Shown here: positions 17,765 to 27,307 of the stretch, piece by piece
Layout of the letters: the number at the start of each line of letters is the position of its first letter
Position numbering within the stretch: position 1 is the stretch's first letter
Source: Sedimentibacter sp.
GTDB lineage: Bacteria; Bacillota; Clostridia; Tissierellales; Sedimentibacteraceae
Assembly (NCBI GenBank): GCA_018436705.1
Contig: JAHDLA010000011.1
Span: 124,001-188,000 of the forward strand
Reading direction: 5' to 3'
DNA: 64,000 nucleotides
The notes under the pieces: generated by a model
Told to the model about the DNA's origin: nothing
Databases searched by the model: none
What the model saw: only the letters and a program-made list of their open reading frames with translations
Program-made: the position numbers and the translations under genes

Positions 17765-17883
17765 TCAATTAATTCAAACCCGAATAGGGAGTCATTTTTA
17801 TGCGTCCCAATTATATTTTAAAGTAGCGTCAATGAAGCTTAACAGGTTCATTGCACGGTTCTTTATGCGGATTTGTTTAACAA

Positions 17884-20800
17884 TTAATTAGCTTTTACGC
17901 AATTTTCTTTTAATTTTCCCAAAAATGCTTTTTCTACCGTATCATAAATTTCGTATTCTTTTTCTTTTCCTTCAAATTCCGGAACATATAAAGCCGTTTC
18001 ATATTTCGGAGCCTCATAAGCAACAGGTTTTGCATTGAGCAGTTCAGCCAGCTTCTCAAACATCTGCATGTTTGACATACCCGTAAGTGGTTTTATAGCT
18101 TCAACAACATTTTTAACCGTTCCGTCCGCGCTTGTTATTGTTCCACTGCTTTCAGCAATGCTGCAAAGAGGAAGAACATATTCCGCAGCTTTAGTTGTGT
18201 CATTTTCCATTATATCAACTGCCGCGAAGAATTTCAATCCTTCGGATGCCTTTTTAAGTTCAGGTATATTACCTACTATATCTTCACCTATTACAACAAG
18301 ACCTTTTATTTCATTGTTCATGAGGGCATTTTTAATCGCTTTTCCTGAAGTTCTGAATCCTAAGTTCCAAGCTCCCTGACTGTTTGCTTTTGCCTTAAGA
18401 ACTATAAGACCTCTGTGAGGCTTATCTTTATTGCCCATCAATACTGTTATGTCAGCCAAAATCTTAAGAGCCTTGCTGTTAATAGTGTTCTCGTCAGCCA
18501 CTATAACTGGTTTTTTAGATTTCTTAATGCTTTCAGCAACTTCCTCAGCGGATTTGTTCTGTTCAAGTTTATCAATTGAGCTAAGAAGCTCTTCTCCGTT
18601 TGCGAAGCCTTTTACAGATTCTTTCTTGATTGTTCCGTTTTCAATCAAAGCCTTGAGAACAGCTGCAAAGAAAAGTTCATAATCCTTAACATCTGCCTTC
18701 TTTGCCCAGTTTTCAGCCTTTGTATTTACCGTTGATGCTGATACGACAGGTTTTGAAACAGACAATCTTCTCAGTTTCATTCCAGCTGAAGGATGATGTT
18801 CATACAATTGTCCTGCTGAAATTATCAAGTCAGCTGCATCCAACTCGTTCAAAGTTACATTTGATTTATTTTCTCCAAGCACTGTTTCAATTCCCGGTTC
18901 AGAATCTATTGTAAACGAACCCATGTACTCAGTACCCAGCTCAGTTGCAACATAACCAAGCTTCTTAAACTCTTCGTTGGTAAGTTTAGGAGAAACTACA
19001 AATGCCACCTGATTCTCTCCGTACATATTTTGTACATTTCTTAAGCGTTTAGCAATCTCGTATAAAGCAGTATCCAGCGATACAGATGTCTGTTCGCCCT
19101 TAACTCTTGCTTTAGCTTCAAGCAGTCTATTTTCGTTATTAATATGCTCAATTCCGAATTTTCCCTTACCACACATAGGAATTTCATTTTCTTTAGGACT
19201 TGAAGCCTTGTATACTACATTGTCTTTATGCTCATAAACCACTTCGCATCCTACTGAGCAGTAGCTGCATACTGATTTTGTCTCAGTTAAATCAAGTGGT
19301 ATTTCTTTTATATTTTCTCTTCTGTCAAGCCAAGCACCTGTTGGACACACATCTATACACTGACCGCAGGATATACAGCTTGTAAGCTTTAAGTCTTGTT
19401 CGAATGCCGGAGCAACGAAAGTTTCGTTTCCTCTTTCAACAAAGCCTAGAGCTGATGCTCCAACAACTTCGTTACAAGTTCTCACACACAATCCGCAAAG
19501 CACACATTTATCAACATTCTGTGAAATGAACGGATGATCTGTTTCATGGAATTTCTTTTCATTATCAGCATGATATTTCTCAGTATCAACTTCATATTTT
19601 TTAATATAATCTACAAGCTGACACTCAAAGTAATCCTTACAGCCGCATTCGAGACATCTTGAACCTTCTTTAACTGCCTCTTCTTCTGTCATTGTAGGAA
19701 GTATTGGCTGGAAGTTAAATTTTCTTATTTCAGGTTCGACTGTTCTGTGCTCTACTCTTGGAACTACTTCTCTGTCCTTGAAATCTTCTTTTGTAACTTC
19801 AGTGTACACAAGAGGAATATCTTTGTAAGGAATAATCGCGCCGTCCAGGTAGCTGCTGATAACTCCTGCAGCTTGCTGCCCATGTGCAATTGCATCTATT
19901 GCTATCTTAGGCCCTGTTGCAGCGTCTCCTCCTGCAAACACTCCTCTGATATTTGTTTCAAAAGTTCCTTCATTTATTACGATATTTTTCTTCTTGCCCT
20001 GTGCGACATTGATTTTTCCGCAGTCAACTTCCTGGCCTATTGCAGCGATTACAGTATCGGCTTCAAACACCACAAATTCACCAGTTGGCTCAGGTCTTTG
20101 TCTTCCAGAGGCATCTTTCTCTCCCAGAACCATTTTTTCGCACTTAAGCCCTGTTACTTTTCCGTCACTTTCCACAAGCACAGGTGCGGATAAAAATGAA
20201 AATATAACGCCCTCTTCTTTGGCTTCTTTAATTTCTAATTCTTCTGCAGGCATTTGAGCTTCAGTTCTTCTGTAAACAACTCTTACCTCTTCCGCCCCAA
20301 GACGTATACTTGTTCTTGCAACGTCCATTGCAGTGTTTCCACCGCCTACTACTATTACTTTTTTCCCTATCTTTACAGGGTTGTTTTGTGCAACCTTTAT
20401 TAAGAAATCAATTCCACCCAATACTCCGGGAGTATCTTCTCCTTCGCATCTCATTGATGAGCTTTTCCATGCTCCTATGCCTAAAAATACTGCATCGTAT
20501 TTTTCCTGAAGGTATTCTAATGATACGTCTTCTCCTATTTTTACACCGTAGTTGATTTTGGCGCCCATTTCTTCAATTACCGCAACTTCTGCATCAACTA
20601 CATTTTTTGGCAGTCGATATTCAGGAATTCCATATCTCAGCATCCCGCCAGGCTTTTCCATAGCTTCAAAAATTTCTACGTCATGCCCATCTCTAAGCAA
20701 GAAATACGAAGCAGACAGCCCTGCAGGACCTGCGCCAACAACTGCAACTTTTTTACCTGTAGAAGGTTTAAGACTTGGTATATATACATCATCCGAATTC

Positions 20801-21333
20801 AAATCATAATCCGCAGCAAATGTCTTTATGCATGCTATTGATACAGGTTCTTCCACATGCTGTCTTCTGCATGCCTTTTCGCAAGGATGAGGACATACTC
20901 TTCCTATGCTTGCCGGCATCGGAAGCTTTTCTTTTATTAATTTCAGCGCTTCCTTCGGCTGCCTGTTTGCAACCAGCCCAACATACCCCTGCACATCAGT
21001 GTGAGCCGGGCAGTTTAAGGTACAAGGAGCCTTGCAGTCGCCTATATGTTGTGACACAAGAAGATTTAAAGCGGTATTTCTTGCTTCTATAACCTTCTTA
21101 GTATCGCTTCTTACCACAAGTCCGTTTGAAACGGGTGTAGCACAGGCTCTTGCTGTTTTTGGCTGTCCTTCTATTTCAATCAAGCACAATCCGCAGCCTG
21201 CGTATACTTCCAGTCTTTCGTCAAAACACAGGTGCGGGATTTCTATATTGTTTTCCAAAGCCGCCTGCAATACAGTCTTTCCAGCTTCGGCCGTTACTTC
21301 TTTTCCGTTTATATTAAGTTTAACTATAGCCAC
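17884..21333 (-). CDS. Large subunit of an Stn-like flavin oxidoreductase: NuoG-like chain fused to an NADPH-dependent GltD/NfnB-like module
   Basis: 1149 aa from GTG 21333 (GGGAGGAG upstream). Domain order: [2Fe-2S] ferredoxin (Cys 36, 47, 50, 64); Cys-rich GltD-type Fe-S region (about 100-160); FAD Rossmann VVGAGPAGLSASY near 198; NADPH Rossmann VVGGGNTAMDVARTSI near 328; two [4Fe-4S] sets (CVLCGLCVRTC, CISCGQCIDVCP); a molybdopterin-oxidoreductase Fe4S motif (CSYCSVGC); and a C-terminal molybdopterin-fold domain lacking the catalytic Cys/Sec of formate dehydrogenases, as in NuoG. With NuoF- and NuoE-like partners this is the plan of the Sporomusa-type transhydrogenase, which couples NADPH to NAD and ferredoxin. 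That function is inferred from architecture. Confidence 0.85.
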   Translation of the reverse strand: MAIVKLNINGKEVTAEAGKTVLQAALENNIEIPHLCFDERLEVYAGCGLCLIEIEGQPKTARACATPVSNGLVVRSDTKKVIEARNTALNLLVSQHIGDCKAPCTLNCPAHTDVQGYVGLVANRQPKEALKLIKEKLPMPASIGRVCPHPCEKACRRQHVEEPVSIACIKTFAADYDLNSDDVYIPSLKPSTGKKVAVVGAGPAGLSASYFLLRDGHDVEIFEAMEKPGGMLRYGIPEYRLPKNVVDAEVAVIEEMGAKINYGVKIGEDVSLEYLQEKYDAVFLGIGAWKSSSMRCEGEDTPGVLGGIDFLIKVAQNNPVKIGKKVIVVGGGNTAMDVARTSIRLGAEEVRVVYRRTEAQMPAEELEIKEAKEEGVIFSFLSAPVLVESDGKVTGLKCEKMVLGEKDASGRQRPEPTGEFVVFEADTVIAAIGQEVDCGKINVAQGKKKNIVINEGTFETNIRGVFAGGDAATGPKIAIDAIAHGQQAAGVISSYLDGAIIPYKDIPLVYTEVTKEDFKDREVVPRVEHRTVEPEIRKFNFQPILPTMTEEEAVKEGSRCLECGCKDYFECQLVDYIKKYEVDTEKYHADNEKKFHETDHPFISQNVDKCVLCGLCVRTCNEVVGASALGFVERGNETFVAPAFEQDLKLTSCISCGQCIDVCPTGAWLDRRENIKEIPLDLTETKSVCSYCSVGCEVVYEHKDNVVYKASSPKENEIPMCGKGKFGIEHINNENRLLEAKARVKGEQTSVSLDTALYEIAKRLRNVQNMYGENQVAFVVSPKLTNEEFKKLGYVATELGTEYMGSFTIDSEPGIETVLGENKSNVTLNELDAADLIISAGQLYEHHPSAGMKLRRLSVSKPVVSASTVNTKAENWAKKADVKDYELFFAAVLKALIENGTIKKESVKGFANGEELLSSIDKLEQNKSAEEVAESIKKSKKPVIVADENTINSKALKILADITVLMGNKDKPHRGLIVLKAKANSQGAWNLGFRTSGKAIKNALMNNEIKGLVVIGEDIVGNIPELKKASEGLKFFAAVDIMENDTTKAAEYVLPLCSIAESSGTITSADGTVKNVVEAIKPLTGMSNMQMFEKLAELLNAKPVAYEAPKYETALYVPEFEGKEKEYEIYDTVEKAFLGKLKENCVKAN

Positions 21334-21348
21334 GTTAGCTCCTCCCTT

Positions 21349-23181
21349 TTAGTTCTTCTCCACAGCGCCGAATCTACATACGCTGTAGCAATTGCCACAT
21401 TTTATACACAATTCCTGATTGATGACATGGGGATTCTTAACAGTGCCATCGATAGCATTAACCGGACATTTTCTAGAGCATAAAGTACATCCTGTACACT
21501 TATCCTTGTTAATTTCAAAGGTTAACAATGCCTTGCAGTGCTTAGCCGGGCATTTTTTATCTACAACATGGGCAATATACTCATCCTTGAAGTATTTCAG
21601 TGTTGACAGAACTGGATTAGGAGCTGTCTGTCCCAGGCCGCACAGAGATGAATCTTTTACGCTTTTAGCTAAGCTTTCAAGTTCTTCCAAATCCTCCATC
21701 GTTCCTTTTCCGGATGTTATCTTTTCCAATATTGAAAGCATTCTTTTAGTGCCGACTCTGCATGGAGTACATTTGCCGCATGATTCGTCCACGGTAAATT
21801 CCAGGAAGAATCTAGCTATATCAACCATACAGTTATCTTCATCCATTACGATCATACCGCCGGAGCCCATCATTGAGCCTACTGCCATAAGAGTTTCATA
21901 CTCTATTGGAGTGTCAAGATGGTCCTTAGTCAGACATCCTCCCGAAGGTCCTCCTGTTTGGACAGCCTTAAATTTCTTACCGTTTGGACAGCCTCCTCCA
22001 ATATCATAAATTACTTCTCTTAATGTAGTTCCCATAGGTACTTCAACAAGTCCTGTGTTCGTAATTTTACCACCCAGTGCAAATACCTTTGTTCCAGGTG
22101 ATTTTTCTGTGCCGAAACTTCTAAACCATTCCGGTCCGTTATACACAATTTGAGGAATGTTAGCCAGTGTTTCAACATTGTTTATTACAGATGGTTTTCC
22201 CCAAAGACCTTTGTTTGCAGGGAATGGAGGCTTTACTCTAGACATACCTCTTTTACCTTCTATTGACTGCATCAGCGCTGTTTCCTCTCCGCAAACAAAC
22301 GCTCCGGCTCCAAGTCTGGTTTCAATATCAAAGTCAAATCCGGACTCAAATATATTCTTACCAAGAAGTCCAAGCTCTCTTGCTTGACTAATAGCTATTT
22401 CAAGTCTTTTTACAGCTACCGGATATTCAGCCCTTACATATATAAAGCCCTTTGTAGCACCTATGGCATAGCCAGCAATAGCCATTGCCTCAAGCACAGC
22501 GTGAGGGTCGCCTTCAAGAACGCTTCTGTCCATGAACGCACCTGGATCACCTTCATCCGCATTACAGATGATGTATTTTTGATCCGCTTTATTGGGAGCA
22601 GCAAAGCTCCATTTCACGCCTGTAGGAAATCCGGCTCCGCCCCTTCCTCTCAATCCTCCGTTTTTCATTAAAGTAATAACTTCCGCCGGAGTCATTTCAG
22701 TTAAAGCTTTTCCAAGAGCCATGTAGCCATCTTTAGCTATATATTCATATATATTTTCAGGATTAATGATTCCGCAGTTTCTCAGAGCTACTCTTTTTTG
22801 TTTCTTATAGAACTCACTTTCCATAAGCGATGTTTTTTCCGCAGTATTTTCCGCTTCTTTTTCCATCAACTCATCAATTATATATTTTGCTTTCTCAGGA
22901 GTAACATGTGTATATGTTACTTTTTCTTTATCAGGAACATATACTTCAACTATCGGCTCGTATGTGCACATACCTATACAGCCTGTCTGAACAACTTTAA
23001 CATTGTTCAAATTATTGTCTTCTGTTTCTTTTACCAGCGTATCCAAAACAGGTTTAGCTCCGGCTGATATACCGCAGGTTGCCATTCCGACAACTATTCT
23101 TATTTCTTTATCATCGCCGCTTTTATCTAAATTCTTAATAGATTCTTCCTTCAAAGCTTTTAATTCATCTAGCGTCTTCAA
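21349..23181 (-). CDS. NuoF/HydB-like flavin subunit, NAD(H)-binding
   Basis: 610 aa from TTG 23181 (AGGAGGT upstream). N-terminal thioredoxin-like [2Fe-2S] domain (MATCGISAGAKP near 33, TGCIGMC near 85); the FMN/NADH core with GGLRGRGGAGFPTGVKW near 172; SLBB domain; [4Fe-4S] motif ESCGKCTPCRVG near 480; and two C-terminal [4Fe-4S] clusters (CTGCTLCSRKCP, CIKCGNCYSVC). This long form is typical of bifurcating hydrogenase and related complexes, not of complex I. FMN is the presumed bifurcation site. Two nt after the NuoE-like stop. Confidence 0.93.
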   Translation of the reverse strand: MKTLDELKALKEESIKNLDKSGDDKEIRIVVGMATCGISAGAKPVLDTLVKETEDNNLNNVKVVQTGCIGMCTYEPIVEVYVPDKEKVTYTHVTPEKAKYIIDELMEKEAENTAEKTSLMESEFYKKQKRVALRNCGIINPENIYEYIAKDGYMALGKALTEMTPAEVITLMKNGGLRGRGGAGFPTGVKWSFAAPNKADQKYIICNADEGDPGAFMDRSVLEGDPHAVLEAMAIAGYAIGATKGFIYVRAEYPVAVKRLEIAISQARELGLLGKNIFESGFDFDIETRLGAGAFVCGEETALMQSIEGKRGMSRVKPPFPANKGLWGKPSVINNVETLANIPQIVYNGPEWFRSFGTEKSPGTKVFALGGKITNTGLVEVPMGTTLREVIYDIGGGCPNGKKFKAVQTGGPSGGCLTKDHLDTPIEYETLMAVGSMMGSGGMIVMDEDNCMVDIARFFLEFTVDESCGKCTPCRVGTKRMLSILEKITSGKGTMEDLEELESLAKSVKDSSLCGLGQTAPNPVLSTLKYFKDEYIAHVVDKKCPAKHCKALLTFEINKDKCTGCTLCSRKCPVNAIDGTVKNPHVINQELCIKCGNCYSVCRFGAVEKN

Positions 23182-23183
23182 GC

Positions 23184-23678
23184 CTACACCTCCTGATTCT
23201 TATACTTAGCAATTATTTCGGGTACCTTTTTAGGGTCCACGTTGCCGTATACATCTTCGTCAATCGTCATAACAGGAGCCAAACCACAGCATCCCAGACA
23301 TCTTGTTGCTTCAAGAGTAAACATTTTGTCATCTGTTGTTTGCCCTACCTTGATATTCAATTCATCAGCCAGCTTATCAATAACATCCTGCGAACCTTTT
23401 ACATAGCATGCCGTTCCGAGACAGACACCAACTTTGTGTTTGCCTTTTTCTTCTATAGTAAACTGAGTATAGAAAGTAACAACACCATAAATGTCTGCTA
23501 AAGGTATATTCGTTTCATCCGATATAAACTGCTGTACTTCCAGCGGCAGATATCCAAATATATCTTGTGCCTTTTGAAGCGTTTGCATTAATATGCCTTG
23601 TGAATTTTTTACCGAATCAATGAATTTTTTCAGTTCAGAAAATTCTTTATGTTTTGATTGTATAAATTCATTCTGCAA
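23184..23678 (-). CDS. NuoE/HydC-like thioredoxin-fold [2Fe-2S] subunit
   Basis: 164 aa if started at TTG 23678, which has GGAGGTT 6 nt upstream. The in-frame ATGs at 23693 and 23711 are unlikely because the promoter places the transcript start near 23710. The four Cys of the [2Fe-2S] cluster are in VCLGTACYVKG and TRCLGCCGLAPV. It relays electrons to or from the NuoF-like subunit. First gene of the three-gene operon. Confidence 0.92.
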   Translation of the reverse strand: MQNEFIQSKHKEFSELKKFIDSVKNSQGILMQTLQKAQDIFGYLPLEVQQFISDETNIPLADIYGVVTFYTQFTIEEKGKHKVGVCLGTACYVKGSQDVIDKLADELNIKVGQTTDDKMFTLEATRCLGCCGLAPVMTIDEDVYGNVDPKKVPEIIAKYKNQEV

Positions 23679-23716
23679 TTTATTAACCTCCATATTAAAA
23701 ATATTAAACAACCTAT

Positions 23717-23745
23717 ATTATATATTCAGCAATAAAGAATGTCAA
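23717..23745 (-). promoter_or_regulatory. Near-consensus promoter of the Stn-like operon
   Basis: TTGACA (23740-23745), exact 17-nt spacer and TATAAT (23717-23722) on the minus strand. Both hexamers are perfect consensus, implying strong constitutive expression. The start of transcription near 23710 decides the TTG start of the first gene. Confidence 0.85.
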
Positions 23746-23893
23746 TCAATAACGATGTATGGAAATATTTTTAGAATAAATTTGACATTTTACTAATTTA
23801 TATAAAAATTGCTTCAAAACATCCATCCTCAATGGTAAAATCGCCCCCATTTTGCTTAAAAATACTGCTAGAAAAAAAACTTTCTAAGTATAT

Positions 23894-23929
23894 AAAAAGA
23901 GCTGCGCACTTCACTGTACAACAGCCCCT
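23894..23929 (-). terminator. Terminator of the M18 aminopeptidase gene
   Basis: On the minus strand GGGGCTGT pairs with GCAGCTCT, an 8-bp stem using G-U pairs, followed by TTTTTATA. It lies about 30 nt after the stop. Confidence 0.65.
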
Positions 23930-23959
23930 TAAATTTTATACCATATATTGTTATTGTTT

Positions 23960-25372
23960 CTAAAAATTGTTGTAGAATGCCTTATATGCTTTATATGTCA
24001 TATATAAATCTGTTTTAGAAATTATTTCAAACGGTGCATGCATGCTTAAGACAGGAACTCCGAGATCAACCACATCCATATTGTACCTTGCCATAATATA
24101 TGCGATTGTTCCTCCGCCTCCCTGGTCTACCTTTCCAAGTTCTGACGTCTGCCAAATAACATTGTTTTCATTGAACAGTTTTCTCAGCCTTCCTATATAT
24201 TCCGCATTTGCATCATTAGCTCCTGATTTGCCTCTGCTTCCCGTATATTTTACCATTGCAACGCCCTGGCCCATAATGGGTGCATTTTGCAGCTCTGAAA
24301 CTTGAGGATATGTAGGATCTACTCCTGCCGCCACATCTGACGAAAGCATACTGCTGTTTGCCAAAGATCTTTTAAGCTTAAGTTCGCAGTAATTACTTTT
24401 ATTCTGCATTGCAATCAATTCAGCAGCCATATTGCTAAAGAACAAAGAATGCATTCCAGTATTACCGACGCTTCCAATCTCTTCCTTGTCCGCAAACAGT
24501 GCAATCGCTGTTTTTTCAGTATTTTCCAGCTCCAGTATGGCTTTTAGAGACGTATATGCACACACTCTGTCATCATGCCCGTAAGCCATAATCATCCCTC
24601 TGTCAATTCCTACATCTCTTGCTCTGCCTGCAGGGACTATTTCAAACTCTGCAGTTTGAAAATCTTCTTCGATCATTCCATATTTTTCATTTAATATTTT
24701 AAGTACATTAAGTTTAAATTTCCTGCTTTCTTTTTCCTTTTCATCGCTTTCACCCAAAGAAGGCAAACTTCCTATTATTACATTTAGTCCTTCTCCTTCA
24801 ATAGCTTCGGATAGCTTTTTATCTTTTTGCTCCTTGGCTAAATGAGGGAGCAAATCAGTTATGTAAAATATAGGATCATTTTCATCGTCACCAATAGCTA
24901 TGTGGAGAACCTCCCCGTCTGCTTTGACAACCGTGCCGTAAAGAGCAAGAGGAATAGTAACCCACTGATATTTTCTTATTCCCCCGTAGTAATGAGTCTT
25001 AAGCAAAGACATGCCGTGCTTTTCATACAACGGGTTTTGCTTTATATCGATTCTCGGCGAATCTATGTGGCTTCCAACAATGTTCATACCTTTTTCAATG
25101 TCTTCCTTTCCTATAACGGCAAGAACAACATTTTTTTCTTTATTGACATAGTAAATTTTTGATCCGGGTTTAATTTCAGTTACATCATCTAAACAAATAA
25201 AACCTCTTTCTTTAGCCCTTCTTACAATTTCTTTTACTGACAGTCTCTCAGTTTTGGAGGCATCCATAAATGCCATGTAATCATCGGAAAGCTTAAAGAC
25301 ATCGTTTTTTTCTTGGGCATTTAATTTTTCCCAAATAAAATGTTTTTTGTAAAACAGCTTATCGTTATCCAT
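23960..25372 (-). CDS. M18-family aminopeptidase
   Basis: 470 aa. Zinc-ligand motifs of the M18 family: GSHIDSPRIDIKQNP near 96, the Asp of AYGHDDRVCAY, the catalytic DKEEIGSVGNTGM near 302, and the final His in SMHAPFEI. It removes acidic or neutral N-terminal residues from peptides in the cytosol, probably as a large oligomer. Single-gene unit with AGGAG site and terminator. Confidence 0.93.
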   Translation of the reverse strand: MDNDKLFYKKHFIWEKLNAQEKNDVFKLSDDYMAFMDASKTERLSVKEIVRRAKERGFICLDDVTEIKPGSKIYYVNKEKNVVLAVIGKEDIEKGMNIVGSHIDSPRIDIKQNPLYEKHGMSLLKTHYYGGIRKYQWVTIPLALYGTVVKADGEVLHIAIGDDENDPIFYITDLLPHLAKEQKDKKLSEAIEGEGLNVIIGSLPSLGESDEKEKESRKFKLNVLKILNEKYGMIEEDFQTAEFEIVPAGRARDVGIDRGMIMAYGHDDRVCAYTSLKAILELENTEKTAIALFADKEEIGSVGNTGMHSLFFSNMAAELIAMQNKSNYCELKLKRSLANSSMLSSDVAAGVDPTYPQVSELQNAPIMGQGVAMVKYTGSRGKSGANDANAEYIGRLRKLFNENNVIWQTSELGKVDQGGGGTIAYIMARYNMDVVDLGVPVLSMHAPFEIISKTDLYMTYKAYKAFYNNF

Positions 25373-25434
25373 TCTAGTCTCCTAAATATTAATATTATAT
25401 GTATGTGTTTAGTTATGCCCCTTAAAATGAATTG

Positions 25435-25890
25435 TTAATCATTTATTATCACCAGGGCAGACAAATATAGTCTATTTTCTGTTTCTGCACATTTGATATC
25501 ATAGCTTCTTACCACGTTGTATTCTCCGTCATATCCTCTCATCTGCCAAATTAAATCTGCATTTATGCATATGCCATCCTCAACTCGTTCAAGACTGTTG
25601 ATTTTATCCACCTTAACATTCATTGCAAGTTCATAATCTGTAGGATTATCAACAACTTTACTTAAAATATCCAAATCATTTTCAAGAAGTTTTCCCGTCT
25701 CAATTTCCTCGAGTTTATTCTCCAAGGATCTCATATCCTTGACTCCGTAAAGAAAGTCATTCATAATTTCAATTCTTTGGTTCAGCAGACATTCAATCTC
25801 TGATATTTCTTCATGGTATTCATATGCGCTAATGGAATTATAGCTAAAAAGCAACAATACCAGCATTATGTAAATAAATCTTTTTTTCAT
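25435..25890 (-). CDS. Secreted protein of unknown function
   Basis: 151 aa. Residues 1-22 are a clear signal peptide (KKR, then a Leu-rich core, cleavage near SISA-YEYH) with no lipobox Cys. The mature part is acidic with a predicted helical first half (EIECLLNQRIEIMNDFL) and a beta-rich second half (GICINADLIWQMRGYDGEY), which could be a small NTF2-like or lipocalin-type fold. I do not recognise a family. AGGGGAT site upstream of ATG 25890. Confidence 0.7.
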   Translation of the reverse strand: MKKRFIYIMLVLLLFSYNSISAYEYHEEISEIECLLNQRIEIMNDFLYGVKDMRSLENKLEEIETGKLLENDLDILSKVVDNPTDYELAMNVKVDKINSLERVEDGICINADLIWQMRGYDGEYNVVRSYDIKCAETENRLYLSALVIIND

Positions 25891-26052
25891 ATGTAATCCC
25901 CCTAAATATTAAAGTGCATTTAATATTATAGAGGGATACAGTTAATTTTATTATCGTTATTTGTCACTTGTACGATGTTAGTTTTCGCTTGGTTTCAACA
26001 AATTATTTATATATATAATTAGATTAACCCTACGCATCCGCACCTATTTTTA

Positions 26053-27054
26053 CTATTTTCCAATCGTTTTAACGCTTTTTCTCTTTTCCAAAGTAAATGG
26101 AAGCTCCATAAGGCCCTGCTGAATTTTGTCGCCTTTAATCATTTTAATGAGCATTCTCATTCCTACTGCGCCAACGTCATAGTATGGTTCTCCTATAGTT
26201 GTAAGTTCAGGTCGAACAAATTTGCCTTCTCTTATGTTTCCGAATCCAACTACTGATACATCCTCTGGAACCTTAATATTATTGTCGATGAAACTATCCA
26301 TAATTCCAATTGCAATTTCATCGTTGCTGCATACCACAGCTGTAAATTCTCCTGCATCTTTAACAATTTCTTTACCCTGCTCATATGCTTTGCCGTGCTT
26401 ACTTCCTCCAACAACATATATTTTAGAATATCCAAGCTCATTATCTTCAACAGCCTTCATATATCCTTCAATTTTGTCGTTTTCTACTGAGGTTCTGTCC
26501 TCAAAGTCTGATACATAAACAATCTTTTTATGACCTTCCTGAACAAGGTACTTAGTCATTTCATAAATTGCAGAATTGCAATCTATTGAAATATGATTCA
26601 TATTATCATGAACATCTCTCGTGAAATAAACGCTTGGCTTATTCAAACCTTCGGCAAGTTCTATTATTTCACTGTCAAATTTATTTCCAACAAGGAATAA
26701 GCCTTCTGCCTGCTTTCTATCCAGAAGCTGCAGGTATTTTTCCTGAGTTTCTTTATTTGAATAGCTGCTGCAAAGAAGAATATCATACCCGTACATTTTC
26801 CCTATTTCCTCTATTCCTCTTACTATGTCAGCAACATAGCTTTGTGCAAGGTTATTGATTATAACACCAATAAGGTATGATCTCCTTGTAACAAGGCTTC
26901 TTGCCACATCATTTGGTTTATAGCCTGTTTCTTCAATAACTTTTAATACTTTTCTCCTAACTTCGGGACTTACTGGTTTAGAATCATTTATGACTCTTGA
27001 TACGGTCGATATGGAAACCTCTGCAAGCCTCGCAACGTCTTTAATCGTTATCAT
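26053..27054 (-). CDS. LacI-family transcriptional regulator
   Basis: 333 aa. N-terminal helix-turn-helix and hinge (TIKDVARLAEVSISTVSRVI), then a periplasmic-binding-like effector domain with VVCSNDEIAIGIMDSF and the terminal FGNIREGKFVRPELTTI. The arrangement resembles CcpA/PurR-type global or sugar-specific regulators, but no transporter or catabolic gene is adjacent to name the effector. Strong AGGAGG site. Two 13-bp direct repeats (TTTTCCTAGTTTT) lie upstream. Confidence 0.93.
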   Translation of the reverse strand: MITIKDVARLAEVSISTVSRVINDSKPVSPEVRRKVLKVIEETGYKPNDVARSLVTRRSYLIGVIINNLAQSYVADIVRGIEEIGKMYGYDILLCSSYSNKETQEKYLQLLDRKQAEGLFLVGNKFDSEIIELAEGLNKPSVYFTRDVHDNMNHISIDCNSAIYEMTKYLVQEGHKKIVYVSDFEDRTSVENDKIEGYMKAVEDNELGYSKIYVVGGSKHGKAYEQGKEIVKDAGEFTAVVCSNDEIAIGIMDSFIDNNIKVPEDVSVVGFGNIREGKFVRPELTTIGEPYYDVGAVGMRMLIKMIKGDKIQQGLMELPFTLEKRKSVKTIGK

Positions 27055-27072
27055 TTTTTCCTCCTATGAAAG

Positions 27073-27146
27073 TTTTCCTAGTTTTTTCCCACTGATAATA
27101 TTATATATGTATTTTTAAGTTTTAGCAATCGTTTTTTCCTAGTTTT
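27073..27146. repeat. Pair of 13-bp direct repeats upstream of the LacI-family gene
   Basis: TTTTCCTAGTTTT occurs at 27073-27085 and 27134-27146, 61 bp apart, flanking A/T-rich sequence (TAATATTATATATG) that may contain the promoter. On the coding strand each copy reads AAAACTAGGAAAA. Confidence 0.5.
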
Positions 27147-27269
27147 CCTTCAAAATTTTTAAAATTTTCCTGAAATAGTTGCTGTATAGCTCCAAGAAGT
27201 GGATTTCCTCCCCACTTTTCCTTTAAAATTATCCCAGTCTATACCGGGAATAAACTTTTCCCAGCACAG

Positions 27270-27307
27270 AAAAAAAGCGGAAGAGCACAAATGCTTCACC
27301 GCTTTAA
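27270..27307 (-). terminator. Terminator of the small RNA
   Basis: On the minus strand AAGCGG pairs with CCGCTT, with an extended inner stem GCA/TGC, followed by a run of seven T ending near 27270. Confidence 0.85.

Noticed and set aside
17765..17883. Possible riboswitch or other RNA in the 3' region of the Stn-like operon
   Set aside because: It lies after the last gene, with no recognisable aptamer core; only the terminator hairpin is supported.
21419..22009. 196-aa plus-strand open frame
   Set aside because: Antisense to the NuoF-like gene, whose cysteine motifs are certain.
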